From: Mansonella perstans
Lineage: Eukaryota > Nematoda > Chromadorea > Rhabditida > Onchocercidae
NCBI GenBank assembly: GCA_037074765.1
Contig: JBAMDO010000047.1
Coordinates: forward strand, 62,001 to 126,000
Length of the DNA: 64,000 nt
Direction: 5' to 3'
The notes beneath the pieces are model-generated. The model worked only from the letters and a program-made list of their open reading frames with translations. It made no database searches and had not been told where the DNA came from. The translations under genes were made by a program, and so were the position numbers. Position 1 is the first letter of the stretch, and the number at the start of each line of letters is the position of its first letter. Shown here piece by piece: positions 52,201 through 63,243 of this stretch.

Positions 52201-55200
52201 ATAGTAACATTTTCAGTTTGCAGTAGAAATTGAAAAATTAGCAAGACGACGAAAACATAATATTGCGTCAAATCCAGAAGAAAATGGACGATACTATGAA
52301 GGTAAGAAGTTTTTCTTCGACCACCTCTTTATTCTTACCTCTTGCATTCGGCCATTTCATTGTGCAAATTACTGATGATGCATATATGGTAATATCCCTT
52401 GAATCAGTACAACTATCTTAAAGCCTAATACAATGCTTAAGCCTAATGAGAAAACTTTAGGCACTTTTATCCTTAGTTAACTTTTATTATACAATCCATT
52501 AGTATCAATTATCATTACTGTCATTTCGAAAATCACTTTCCTTTTATTTCGAATGATATATAGTATCACAATTTTCACCAAAAACAGCTTTTTCCAATTT
52601 TTTTTCTTCACTACTATCTACATTCATTCAATAACATTTAATTGGTGCATACCTAATAGTATCTATGCAATATTGTAGTAATGATTATTTAATGATCTCT
52701 GCAGCAATTCAATTTCGCAGAGGAAAAATTACTCAGGAAGAACCAGATTTAAATTGCTTTGCAATGCAATATCATCATAGTCACTGAAATAATTACTCAT
52801 CAGCAGAAAGTTTAATTTAATATTTGTTAAAAAGACATATGATGGACTGATCATAAATTTTCACTCATTAGTTATCATTTGTTTATTGTTGGCTTCGTCC
52901 AGATGAAGACACATCTTTCTTATTACGATACAGTGAAATAGCAATCGGAAATCTTTTTATTGTTAAATTATTCATTTAAAAAAATTTAATTCCTTAAGAG
53001 CTAAATGATATTTCAGGTGACATTGTTTTGGATGCGCAACAGGCTCGTGAGATCTATGAGCGTATGCTACAGCATGGACGACGTACAAAACGGAAATTTA
53101 TCCGTTCCGATTTACGTCGATGGGATTCGCATAAACCAATCATTTACAGTTTCGACGGATCACATAGTACGTCTTTTTAAGTTACAACATATCGCAGAAT
53201 TTCTTATCATCAATATTTCCTTTGCTTCTTTTTTTTTAATAAAAGATAAGACTCCAATGATAAGAATTATCAGTGGGTAGATTGTTTTATTTGTAGATGA
53301 TATTTGAGTAGTAAATTGATTTACTTTTAACTTTTGGGAATAAAAATTTTATTGGACAAACAAGTTTTAATGCATATAATAGGAATCTTTTTTTTTTTCT
53401 TCTGTTTTCATATAAACGAGAGAAAGACTTGATGAAAGTAATTATCAGAGCAGAGAGCAAAACTTATCATTAAACATTCTCAGTAATCTCCTCATAATGT
53501 TTGCATGAGGAATAGAATCATTTAATTTGTTTCACTGTTAAATGGGTTCAACTGCACATAAACTATGCAGCGAGTGAAAAAGAAATTTTAACTGAAATTT
53601 TATTTCTTTGAAATGAGAAAATTCCACCCATTTCATCATTGATTCTTTTAAGCAAATCAAAGAGAATCGAAATTATGTCACATTTGTAAAAGGAAAGTGA
53701 GAAATGTTTTTTTTTTCCTTTTCCTTTAGTCATTTGTTGGACGATCAGTAAAAGTATAAATTGATTTGTGCTAAATTAATTTTCTCATGTTTCCAATTTG
53801 TTGGTGAAATCAATGTTAAATGATTGAAGAAATTGAACATGAAAAAAATGAAAAAGACATTACAATTGGCGGTGAACTGGATAAGTGTTGTAAAATTATA
53901 TATGCTTAATTAAACTCAGTGTATTGACGCCTGGAAAACTTACTGCTTTTTATTAATTCACATTTTTGCGCCGCCGTCCATTTGAAGGTTATTTTAGACT
54001 ATATGAGTTTATCATATTTGTCCAGAAACATGGATTTTCCTCCGCTCAGTACACTATAAAACTCATGTATGAAAAAAACCTCTTCAAATGTCACATTACG
54101 TTCAAATGAACGCCTGAAAATAATAGTTAGCGCCGCAAATTTTTAACGTCCAGATTTTTGACAACCTAAAAGCAATCTTATGAATAAAAAATTTTGAATA
54201 AAGAAATGAAAAAAAAATTTTTAAAAGCAATCCCTTTAAAAATTAACTGACTGTTTTATCAATTCATTTTATCTTGAAAAAATGTTATTGATAAAGTTGA
54301 AATATACCTTTGATGAAGCGAATATATTTCTCGGAAAACTTCGAAGATTACTGTGAAAATTTATACGTTCTTTCTTGCTGGATTTTTACTTTAAACTTTA
54401 CAATCATTCAACTAATAGAAAAATGGAAAATTTCAAATTATAATAGATCTGTTAATATCAATTATCAATAGCAATCTCGATGAAATCAATTTATTATTGA
54501 TGCAATGATCATTTCAGCCTTACGTGAACAGCGAGTAATTGAGTTGGCGCTTGAACATTGGCACAATATAACATGTTTAAACTTTGAACGTAGAGATGAT
54601 GAGATTCAGGAAAATCGGATTGTTTTTACGGATGTAGATGGATGTGCATCCAATGTTGGTAGGCATCCTCTTGGCGAACCACAATTCGTCTCACTGGGAC
54701 CGGAATGCATTCGAGTATGTTCTATTGTTTCATTTCACAATTCAAATATGTATCATTTTAAAATACCTCCAATAGAAGTTCAAGTCAAAATTCAAGATGA
54801 TATGTCTCATATTATAAGCTCAAATATAATCACATTATTCCACCAGATTATAATATAGAAGAATTGTCTTAAAGGACTTGAAACGATAAGATCTGCACAG
54901 AATGAATGATAACTTTCAAGGAAAAGAATTCTAAACTTACAGTTAGGAGTGATAGCACATGAAGTGGCGCATGCATTAGGTTTTTGGCATGAGCAATCGA
55001 GACCGGATCGTGATAACTACGTCACGGTTCGTTGGGAGAACATTGATCGTAATAGCAAAGGACAATTTCTAAAGGAACTGCCAACCGACGTGGATAACGG
55101 TGGTGTACCTTATGATTATGGTAGTATTATGCATTACAGGTAAAACTCCGTTTAACTATAGTATATGCACATTCTCAAATAACGTTTTTCTTTAATTTGA

Positions 55201-56901
55201 ACACTTTTTAGTCCATCTTTAGTGCCTGATGCAAATCGCCTTTTATTATAGATCGTTTGAACACTTTTTAGTCCATCTTTAGTACCTGATGCAAATCGCC
55301 TTTTATTATAGATCGTTTGAACACTTTTTAGTCCATCTTTAGTACCTGATGCAAATCGCCTTTTATTATAGATCGTTTGAACACTTTTTAGTCCATCTTT
55401 AGTACCTGATGCAAATCGCCTTTTATTATAGATCGTTTGAACACTTTTTAGTCCATCAATAGTACCTGATGCAAATCGCCTTTTATTATAGATCGTTTGA
55501 ACACTTTTTAGTCCATCAATAGTACCTGATGCAAATCGCCTTTTATTAGATTCCGTTTTTTTTTTTTTTTTTTCGAACAACTTAAGAAAACAATAGTAAA
55601 TATATGATGAAATAAGAACTATAGAATCATTAATAAAGTGATCTGCTCTGTCATTTAGCCTAAAATACATTTGAAAATGGATACTGATGAGATTACAAGG
55701 AAAATAAGTTTTTTAACTGTTAGCTTATTTGACTTACTATCAAAGTATTAAATTATAGGAGTAAAGCATTCGGTCGATATGAAGATTTGTATACATTAAA
55801 TACAAACATAGTGGATTATCAAAAGACTATTGGGCAACGTGATCAACTGTCATTCAATGATATTCGTCTCATGAATGTGATATATTGTAGCGATTCATGT
55901 AAGCAGAAATTATCCTGTCAACGTGGAGGTTACACGGATCCACGACGATGTGGACGATGTCGTTGTCCGGATGGTTTCACTGGAAAAGTTAATTTATATC
56001 TATATTTTTTCTTTATTCAAAATTTCTGCATTTGTGAAAGGTAGCAATTTCAAAAAAAAAAAAAAAGTACTAGAAACAAGTGAATAAATTAGCTGTACTC
56101 AAAAGCATTCATTTTCGAAAAAATATCTAGCCCTGTTACTAATAAGCGATCGAATGCGAATCCTAATAAAATAAAATAAGAAAATTGGACATAGTTTGAT
56201 CATTTTTTTTTTCCTGGAATAAAGATAAATGTTTAACATAGGAAGTAATTCGAAAACTGATTGTGAAGTAATATACTATTTCATTACGTTTTGCAGCTTT
56301 GTGAACGAGTAATGCCAGGATTTGGAGCAGATTGTGGTGGTCGCATAGAATTGACATCTAGTTGGAAACGTATTACAAGTCCAAATTATCCCAGTGATTT
56401 TAAAGAGGGACAAGAATGTAGTTGGCTTCTGGTAGCTCCACCTGGTCAACGTGTACAATTACGCTTCTATGGTGAATTTGAAATGTATTGCAAAGTTCGA
56501 CATTCACTCTGCATGGATTATATCGAGATACGCAATTCAACCGATTTTGCGACTACAGGAATGAGGTATTGCATTAAATTTATGCATCTCATATGATGTT
56601 AGTAGATTTATAGCTAAGTTGGGATTATATTACTTGCATATTCAAATTAATCAAACCTGAAATAATTTTAGATGAACTATGACTAATTTTTATAGCAAAA
56701 AAGATCTTTTTTTGCGATACATTTAAATTATTCATTTGTATTATCAGGTATTGTTGTTACGGAACACCACAATCATCAATCATGTCAGCTACCGAGGATA
56801 TGTTGGTACTATTTCGATCATTCTACCGTGGCGGCAAAGGTTTCCAGGCGCAGGTACGCGCGCTACCAACAACTGGTTCGTTCTTGGCGTGGTCCGAGTG
56901 A
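49214..56901 (+). CDS. dpy-31: Astacin metalloprotease, DPY-31/NAS-35 type, with truncated TSP1 repeat
   Basis: Secreted astacin; in C. elegans DPY-31/NAS-35 acts as a procollagen C-proteinase for cuticle collagens (known for the family, inferred here). Exons: 49214-49627, 52217-52301, 53017-53166, 54518-54714, 54943-55139, 55759-55987, 56297-56565, 56748-56901; 564 aa to the TGA. Hydrophobic signal region NYWLIFVMTVLC, then a long prodomain that ends RRTKRKFIRSDLRRW (furin-like site). The zinc motif is HEVAHALGFWHEQSRPDRD and the Met-turn YDYGSIMHYR. An EGF module (GGYTDPRRCGRCRCPDG) and a CUB domain (CGGRIELTSSWKRITSPNYP... YIEIRN... GMRYCCYGTP) follow. After the CUB, AWSE is followed by TGA, then SACNASYGACGIRHRRR, which is plainly a thrombospondin type-1 repeat. 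The model ends at that TGA. The start could also be a Met nearer the signal core. Confidence 0.9.
55197..55549. repeat. 60-bp minisatellite, six copies, inside an intron
   Basis: Six head-to-tail copies in exact 60-bp register (starting 55201, 55261, 55321, 55381, 55441, 55501), almost identical. Copy 1 has GTGCC for GTACC, copies 5-6 have CAAT where 1-4 have CTTT, and the last copy diverges in its final ten bases. It lies in the intron between the zinc-site and EGF exons of the astacin. Because 60 is a multiple of three, the minus strand stays open as a 20-residue repeat (NKRRFASGTKDGLKSVQTIY). No start, splice or homology evidence supports translation. Confidence 0.95.
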
Positions 56902-57060
56902 TCTGCGTGCAATGCATCGTATGGCGCCTGCGGTATCAGGCATCGTCGACGTATCTAGGTCGATGGTGCCTGCATGTTAGTTTAGAAGTCCTTTCCCCAT
57001 TACCTCACCCATGCACTCAACAATTATTTCTAGATAAATAAATCTTTCAAATATATTCAT
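56902..57060 (+). pseudogene. Decaying remainder of a TSP1 repeat after the TGA
   Basis: Directly after the TGA at 56899-56901 the same frame reads SACNASYGACGIRHRRRI and then a TAG (56956-56958). A different frame continues with RSMVPAC. A normal TSP1 would read WSEWSAC...CG..R.RR..C, so the TGA sits at the second tryptophan, and the TAG or a small indel sits near the next cysteine. The GC content is much higher than in the flanks, as for coding sequence. Confidence 0.6.
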
Positions 57061-58474
57061 TGTGATTTATGAAATTTGCATGCTAAAATAAGTTCTTAGA
57101 AATAAAATAGTATTATATAGCTTAATTAGACATCATGATGCTATGTAAGTACTCATGTAAAAACTTAGATTAGCGGCCCAGTTTCAACAAGAAGTTTACT
57201 CTGATCAGAATCTGCAGATCCTGCAAATACCACACGACTGTTCCTCTAATAACTGAGCTTACTATTGGCTGTTTCCTAGTCAGTCAAAGAAAGAGCTAAT
57301 TAAAAGTTAGGATGACATCCTGAACGATGATGCATGCACCAAAGGTTCAACCGATTATTACATCAGTCTGTATAAATTGTACATAATAAATAGTAGTGTT
57401 CTTTTAAATTTAAATTATTGTATGCAAATACAACTACTCATTTTTGTAGTGCTCAACATTCGAACAATGAGTTCTACGGATGAGCTTAGCGCAACTTTGA
57501 GCAAGGACGTTACGGAAGATTCTTAGCATTATACGACAAAATGAACTGATAGCGGTAAGAATTATCGAAATAGTAAAGCATTAATACAAATTATGCAAAA
57601 TTTCACTACATAACAGTCATTTAAAGCATAAATCTAACGAACTCTCCGATGTATTTTTCCTATTAGTAATATCTGACTTAATCAAAGTGCATAATAACAA
57701 TAATGCTAAATAGTACCATAAATGCCGACCTAGAATTGCTTATTTTTTTCAGCAAATATCCAAGATTTCAGCCAACTATTAGAGCATCAAAATCGTTTAG
57801 CATAACAAAACCTCAGCAAAGTAGTTACAGTAGACCTGCAACGGAAATCGCATACTTACAAGTGCTATTTCTAACTGAACTGATTTATGATGTTATTTGC
57901 TAATGGAATGCTTAAGAGTTTTATATTTCAGGAAAGAACGGTCCAGAATCACGTAATGAAATCAACGCTATCCGGACTATAATTCACAATCTCTATACAA
58001 GAATATTTGCTTGCTTTAGGTTCTACACTGATACCGCCACACTTTATCGAATCTATAATTAAAATACTTTTTACAATAAATGCATATGTATATATAAAGA
58101 AACATAGGAGGATAGTAATAGCTAGTCAATGTTAATAAAATGACAATCGAAAATACGAATTTTAATTTCACTAACATATGCTAATGTTTGAAATGTTTGA
58201 AACGAGTGAACCGTAATGATCTCACCTTTGCATAAATATTTCTAATATAAATGCCTTAATTACTGATACATCTAATGATATATGATATATCGTACAACTA
58301 ACGGGAAGAAAATATTTGTAAGTGTCCAGTGATGCATTAATTACGGATATATGGAGCGAATATTATAATGTTTGTATGGAACTACGCGTCTGACTAATGT
58401 AACACTAGGTGATGCCGGGTGTGACGTACCCAGTTATCCACTTATTTTTTGACATGCCATTCAAATAAATATTA
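57061..58474. other. Convergent region between the astacin and MED30
   Basis: About 1.4 kb. Short open stretches exist (57449-57525 reading LNIRTMSSTDELSATLSKD after a TTTGTAG; 57942-58063 reading KNGPESRNEINAIRTI after a TTTCAG) and could be remnants of 3' exons of the astacin, but neither can be joined with confidence. Otherwise AT-rich without features. Confidence 0.4.
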
Positions 58475-60442
58475 TCAGTTCTTATCTGCTTTCTTTAAAA
58501 AACGTGGATCGGAAACTAAACACATCCAATCCAGATTTTTTAGCGCTGTATTCAGCTTCACCAATTTTCGTCGTTGCACTTCAAATGTTTCCTCCTTCGC
58601 TATCTAAAATAGCATGCAGTATTGCATAATACAGATAGCAACAAAATCTTTATTACATATTCCATCAGAAGAATGCCTATTACAGTAAATTTAAATAACA
58701 CAGTTGTTCCATCTTGTTTCAGTTTTCATAAGTTCAATACCAAGAAGGCAAAAAGTTCTTTTTTTCTACAGCGATAAACACAATAAATCCATTCAAAACT
58801 AAGCGATTTCCATAAAATTTCTTAAATTCGCATAAATCAACGAAATGCACAAAAAACATTGATACTACATTCTTTTATATCATACACAAATAAGAAATTA
58901 ATACCAGTTCAGAGGATTTTGGTGGAGAAGTTGGGTCGGTCATCATTGTAATGAATTCATCCTCACTGATATTCGCCACCTTTGGCACACAATCAATTCG
59001 AAGCCTTATTTCAGTGATCTTCGATAAAATATACTCGCAATACGAAAGCAGTTGTTCCGGATCGCTCACACCCTGTTGTTGGTGCCATCGATCTACTGAT
59101 TTCGTCAAACTTGTCATCAGTGTATAGGTCCTGGAAAGAAATTGAATCATTCCTACTCTCAATGCACTATGCAGCACGTAATCTGAAACAAATAGCTTAT
59201 ATTAACAGTTAGGATTCCTTATGAACTTTATCATGTGATCCATGAATAGTTAGGTTAACCATCTGATTAGCCTTATCAATCTATTTTGCAATTACCCAAA
59301 ATTTTGACTTTCCATCAAAATTTTGTCTGTAATGCAAGAGTGCACGCAGTAAGAGCAAACAGAGAGAAAAAAATAGTGCATAACTTCAACACACCTCAGG
59401 AGTAACTCCTGGACTAGTTCACGACCGATGCATGCTAAGGCAGCAACCGAATATTTCGAAAGATTATTCAGGATTTCGGGAGAATATGGTGGAGGATTCA
59501 TTGGTCGTGATGTTTTCGTTTCTTCTTTTTTTAATTTTTCACTAGGCTGATCCGATGATCTGCAATTTCAGCGGCTTATCAGTTTGATCATTTATCATTT
59601 ATATTATTCCTTACATACTAATTCCTAGCAATGAAGGAAGATTGTCTTATACATTATGGATAAATATCAGCAAGCTCCTAGTTATACTATCCTCATGTAA
59701 TACCTTTGAGTAGATGGTTGTGATTGTTGCTGAGGCTGATACGACTGTCGATTCTGAAACTGTTGTTGTTGTTGTTGTTGCTGCTGGTGCTGCTCATTTG
59801 ACGTTTGCAGTTGCACTCCTAGTGGATAACTAGATTGAGATTGTGATGGTGGTCGCATACTCGGTGAAGATTCCTGAGGATTCCCTGCAGAATATGGCCT
59901 TCCCGGCATATTTGCAGCTTGACCGCTATAAATCTGAGCTGTCGATACGCCTTGCACATTCATTATTTGCTGCTGTTGTTGCTGCTGCTGACGTTGATCT
60001 GTTGCGGATGGTGGATAACCCATGATCATAGCACCACCTGCAGTAGTTAGTATTTAACAAATTGCTAAGCTCTTTTTACTTAATGTGAAAGAAATATTAC
60101 TTACTACTAATACTAACTTCTTACTGTAGCTGTTTTCATTCCACAGATAAGATCTGCCTATGGTATCGAAACAAAAACAGTTTTATAAGAAGTGCCTGTG
60201 GAAGAAAAACAGCTACAGTGAGAAGTATAACATTGGTAGTAAGCAATTAGAGACTGCCGATACCATCTCGACTTCTCATTGCTATCCATTGAATCCTGAT
60301 AAAAACCGATTAGATATTGCTACATTTTAGAAAAAGCATACGAACTTTTACCCATTTCCATCTTATAAATAAGTAAAAGAAACACACCCTGAGTATGTTG
60401 ATAATATACCGGTTGATTTCCACCAATACCCGAATTCTGCAT
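58475..60442 (-). CDS. mdt-30: Mediator complex subunit 30 (MED30)
   Basis: Metazoan Mediator head-associated subunit linking activators to RNA polymerase II. Five minus-strand exons: 60442-60388, 60037-59704, 59559-59395, 59130-58905, 58603-58475; phases close to 302 aa. The conserved core starts at SKYSVAALACIGRELVQELL (MED30: ...TASLCRIGQETVQDIV...), continues LMTSLTKSVDRW and LSYCEYILSKITEIRLRID, and ends with the C-terminal helix KEETFEVQRRKLVKLNTALK followed by NLDWM. The N-terminal ~130 residues are Gln/Pro/Ser-rich with two polyglutamine tracts (mixed CAG/CAA), an extension absent from the short vertebrate protein. A TTGTTCAG acceptor four bases before the ATG strongly suggests spliced-leader addition. 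The identification rests on remembered family sequence. Confidence 0.87.
60101..60242. repeat. Inverted repeat (~46-bp arms) in MED30 intron 1
   Basis: The left arm 60101-60146 (TTACTACTAATACTAACTTC...CCACAG) pairs with the right arm 60196-60242 (CTGTGGAAGAAAAACAGC...GGTAGTAA), with a handful of mismatches and a ~49-base loop. It would form a long RNA hairpin in the pre-mRNA of either strand. It may be a MITE remnant or a small-RNA precursor; the loop is longer than in typical nematode pre-miRNAs. Confidence 0.75.
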
Positions 60443-61006
60443 CTTCCTGAACAAAAATTCCCTCCTCTCAATAAAATACGATCACAACGTTCTACTATTC
60501 GTTTCTCTTTTGATGACACATTTATTAAGTTCCCCGCTTTTTTCAATATCAAACCAGAGTTCCTTTCATTCAAGTAAACTTTTATCCAGCAAAGGAATCA
60601 AGGCAATGAAGATACTAGCTGTTGCAAAAATAATAATTTATTGAAGAGATCACATGCAAAAATTAAAAGCATGATTTAAATGTTATCATGAAAGTAAACA
60701 TAAATTAATATTATCCATTGAATGCAAACGATTGTTACAATTTATTCTGCATATTTTTTAATCAACATTTAAAATTTCTATTGGAAAAAAATTCTTTTTC
60801 CATGATGTACAAAATTTGCAATAATTTTGCTTTAATCAAATATTCTGCAACAAAGAAAAAAAAGTTAACAACAAAGAAAAACAAGTTACAAAACTAAACA
60901 ATTTATTTCACACATTCTTGCTTGTTATATTTAACTTTAGCATTACTTATAGTTTTGTAGATGAAACTTGCAGTTTTATATGAAAACTAAGAATCAAATT
61001 CCGTTA
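60443..61006. other. Gap between RFC5 and MED30
   Basis: 564 bp between the RFC5 stop and the MED30 start on the same strand. It is AT-rich, with the probable MED30 leader acceptor at its left end (60447-60448). No gene is seen. The spacing leaves co-transcription with trans-splicing possible. Confidence 0.6.
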
Positions 61007-63243
61007 TCATGTCTGAATTTTAAAATCAGGGGCAAGTTTTGCTAGTTTATTGCGAATGTTGATAAAAGCACCAATTAAAGCCCCAAGCTGCAAACGATCT
61101 GAACAACCTTGCGACAAATGGTATTCTATATCTGCCATAGAAATCAAGAGTTGACTCAATAATTCTGATGGTATTACGAGACGGAATATGAAATCGTGCA
61201 TTGAGTTCAATATATCACTAAGCGCGAATGAACGCAGACTCCGAATTCCTTCTATTTCTGTAAAATAAAAAAACAGTGAAAAGCTATCTATTCGTTTAGT
61301 TTCTGTCAAGTAAATAAAATCACTAAAGTCTTGTGGTGTGGGTGGCTATTGCGTGAACTGACTTAGAGATTTAGTTGGTCACACTAATCATTTGGAAAGA
61401 AGCAATCAAATTATATACCTGAAAATGATATCTCCAAAGATAAAAATGATAGTCTATTTCCCGAAAAGATAAAATCCGGTCAATAATCACTAACAATTTT
61501 AAAACATTACTTGTATAAGCATCTTGCATTGAGTCGTTTAATAGTATTCTCACAATCTTCTCAACATCGGATGGTAGAGGATAACCCACGCATTGATAAA
61601 CACTCGGTTCATCAACGGTCTTAAAAGCCATTGCTGTGCTCTGCAAAAATTACTCAAAATTAGTCAGCGACGAGAGTTAATATATGTTTATAAGTCGAAG
61701 AAATCCAGGTTTCAACTTCTTCAATACATATCAACAGTTAATCGAATAGTTTATAGAGAAGCAGTAACTATTTGCAAGAAAAAGCAGAAATGAAAACGAT
61801 TGATATTTTAAAAAAAAAAAAAAAAAAACAATCTATCAGAATACCATTCATGGACGATAAAATATTTACCATGCAAGATCAATCACACCAAACTAGTTCG
61901 GTTTAGCAACTAGTTTCAAAAATTAATCATGTTAAGTAATAATCATAAAATGAAAAATATTTACCTGCAAAATGTTGATAATCCGCCTCATGTCCCCTTC
62001 AGCCAAATTTAATAATGCTTTCTGACCATCTTCCGTTATAGTTAGAGATTCCGCCTGCACAATATAATTCAAGCGTGGCAATATTTGCTCCTAAAAGAAT
62101 ATCTTATAATAATCTTTTAATGATAAAATTGACTGAAAGGGCTTCGCCTTCTATTTAAATCAAGCGTAATCTGACAGTAATCTGAACTTGCTAGAAATGC
62201 TGGTAATTGTAAACAGTAAAAATTTACACAGTAAAAATTAAACAAAAGACTAGCATTTGAAAGTGGAGCAAAACGCAGACGTGTACATCGCGATTGGATT
62301 GCTGGAATAATTTTCGACAAATAATTGCATATAATACAGAATCGAACATTGTCTGTGAACTTCTCAATCACACGTCTAAAAAAGAAATCGTTTCAAAAAT
62401 TGCAAAGATGATGAATTCCAAAAGCTGAATCAATGCAATAAAAAAGCACCTTAAGGCATTCTGAGCATCCTTTGTCATGGCATCAGCCTCATCTAGGACT
62501 ACCAATTTCGGCATATTTCTTTGGTTCCTATCCATATTTAAAGTAGTCGTTTGGGCGAAATTAATGATCTGTTCTCGAACGATCCCAATACCTCGATCAT
62601 CAGATGCATTTAGCTAAAAAATATAATTGAAAACAAAGAAATATCGACAGAAAAGAATAATGCTATAAGACAAACGTTATGTACCAAATTAGGTGTTAGG
62701 GAAACTATATGAAAAGTTTCTTACAATTTATAAAAAGGAGGCAAAATGTTGAATTTTTATCAAGTGTTGTTTTATATAAATTTCAATTTAACTAAATAAA
62801 TCCAAAAAGCATACCTCTAAAATCATCGATGATAATTGCTTCGGTGTGTACATCATCTTTGCACATGCTAATATGGTACTTGTTTTTCCGGTTCCCGGAG
62901 GTCCATAAAATAATAAATGTGGCAATCGATTTTCATTGATCAATTTCGTAACTAAATTAAAAATTTTGAAATGTCACAAATGTTGATTCATTGGACATCA
63001 AAAAAACACAAAGTTTAATTTAAATAAAATCTTGTAAATTTTCCACAGAGATAAAAAGTTTCAGCAAATCTATTGAATTAACTTACATGTTCAGTATTTT
63101 TCATAATACAAAATAAAGAAAAACTTACGCATTTCAGTGATTTCTTCATGAGATACAAGTTCAGGTAGGGAAGCTGGACGATATTTTTCCACCCATGGCA
63201 TATTAACCACAGCATCACCTTTGACCTGCTCAACCAACACCAT
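61007..63243 (-). CDS. RFC5: Replication factor C subunit 5 (RFC5-type clamp loader AAA+ ATPase)
   Basis: Small subunit of the clamp loader that places PCNA on DNA. Seven minus-strand exons: 63243-63129, 62951-62815, 62613-62450, 62375-62255, 62090-61965, 61640-61511, 61257-61007; total exactly 348 codons (347 aa), close to human RFC5. RFC box and motifs: [20 protein letters not shown], Walker [10 protein letters not shown] with [23 protein letters not shown], Walker [21 protein letters not shown], arginine-finger region [14 protein letters not shown] (SRC motif), then [14 protein letters not shown] and the C-terminal collar [22 protein letters not shown]. Exon 4 must stop at AAT|GCTAGT (a GC donor) to match the RFC5 length at PLSN-EQILPRL; using the GTAAAT donor 27 bases later would insert nine residues. 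A GATTCAG 18 bases before the ATG is a likely leader acceptor. Confidence 0.94.

Noticed and set aside
55197..55549. CRISPR array
   Set aside because: Contiguous 60-bp copies without unique spacers, inside an intron of an animal gene: a minisatellite.
56899..56901. TGA as selenocysteine in the astacin
   Set aside because: The position is a conserved tryptophan of TSP1, not cysteine, and nematodes use very few selenoproteins; nonsense change, editing or error is more likely.
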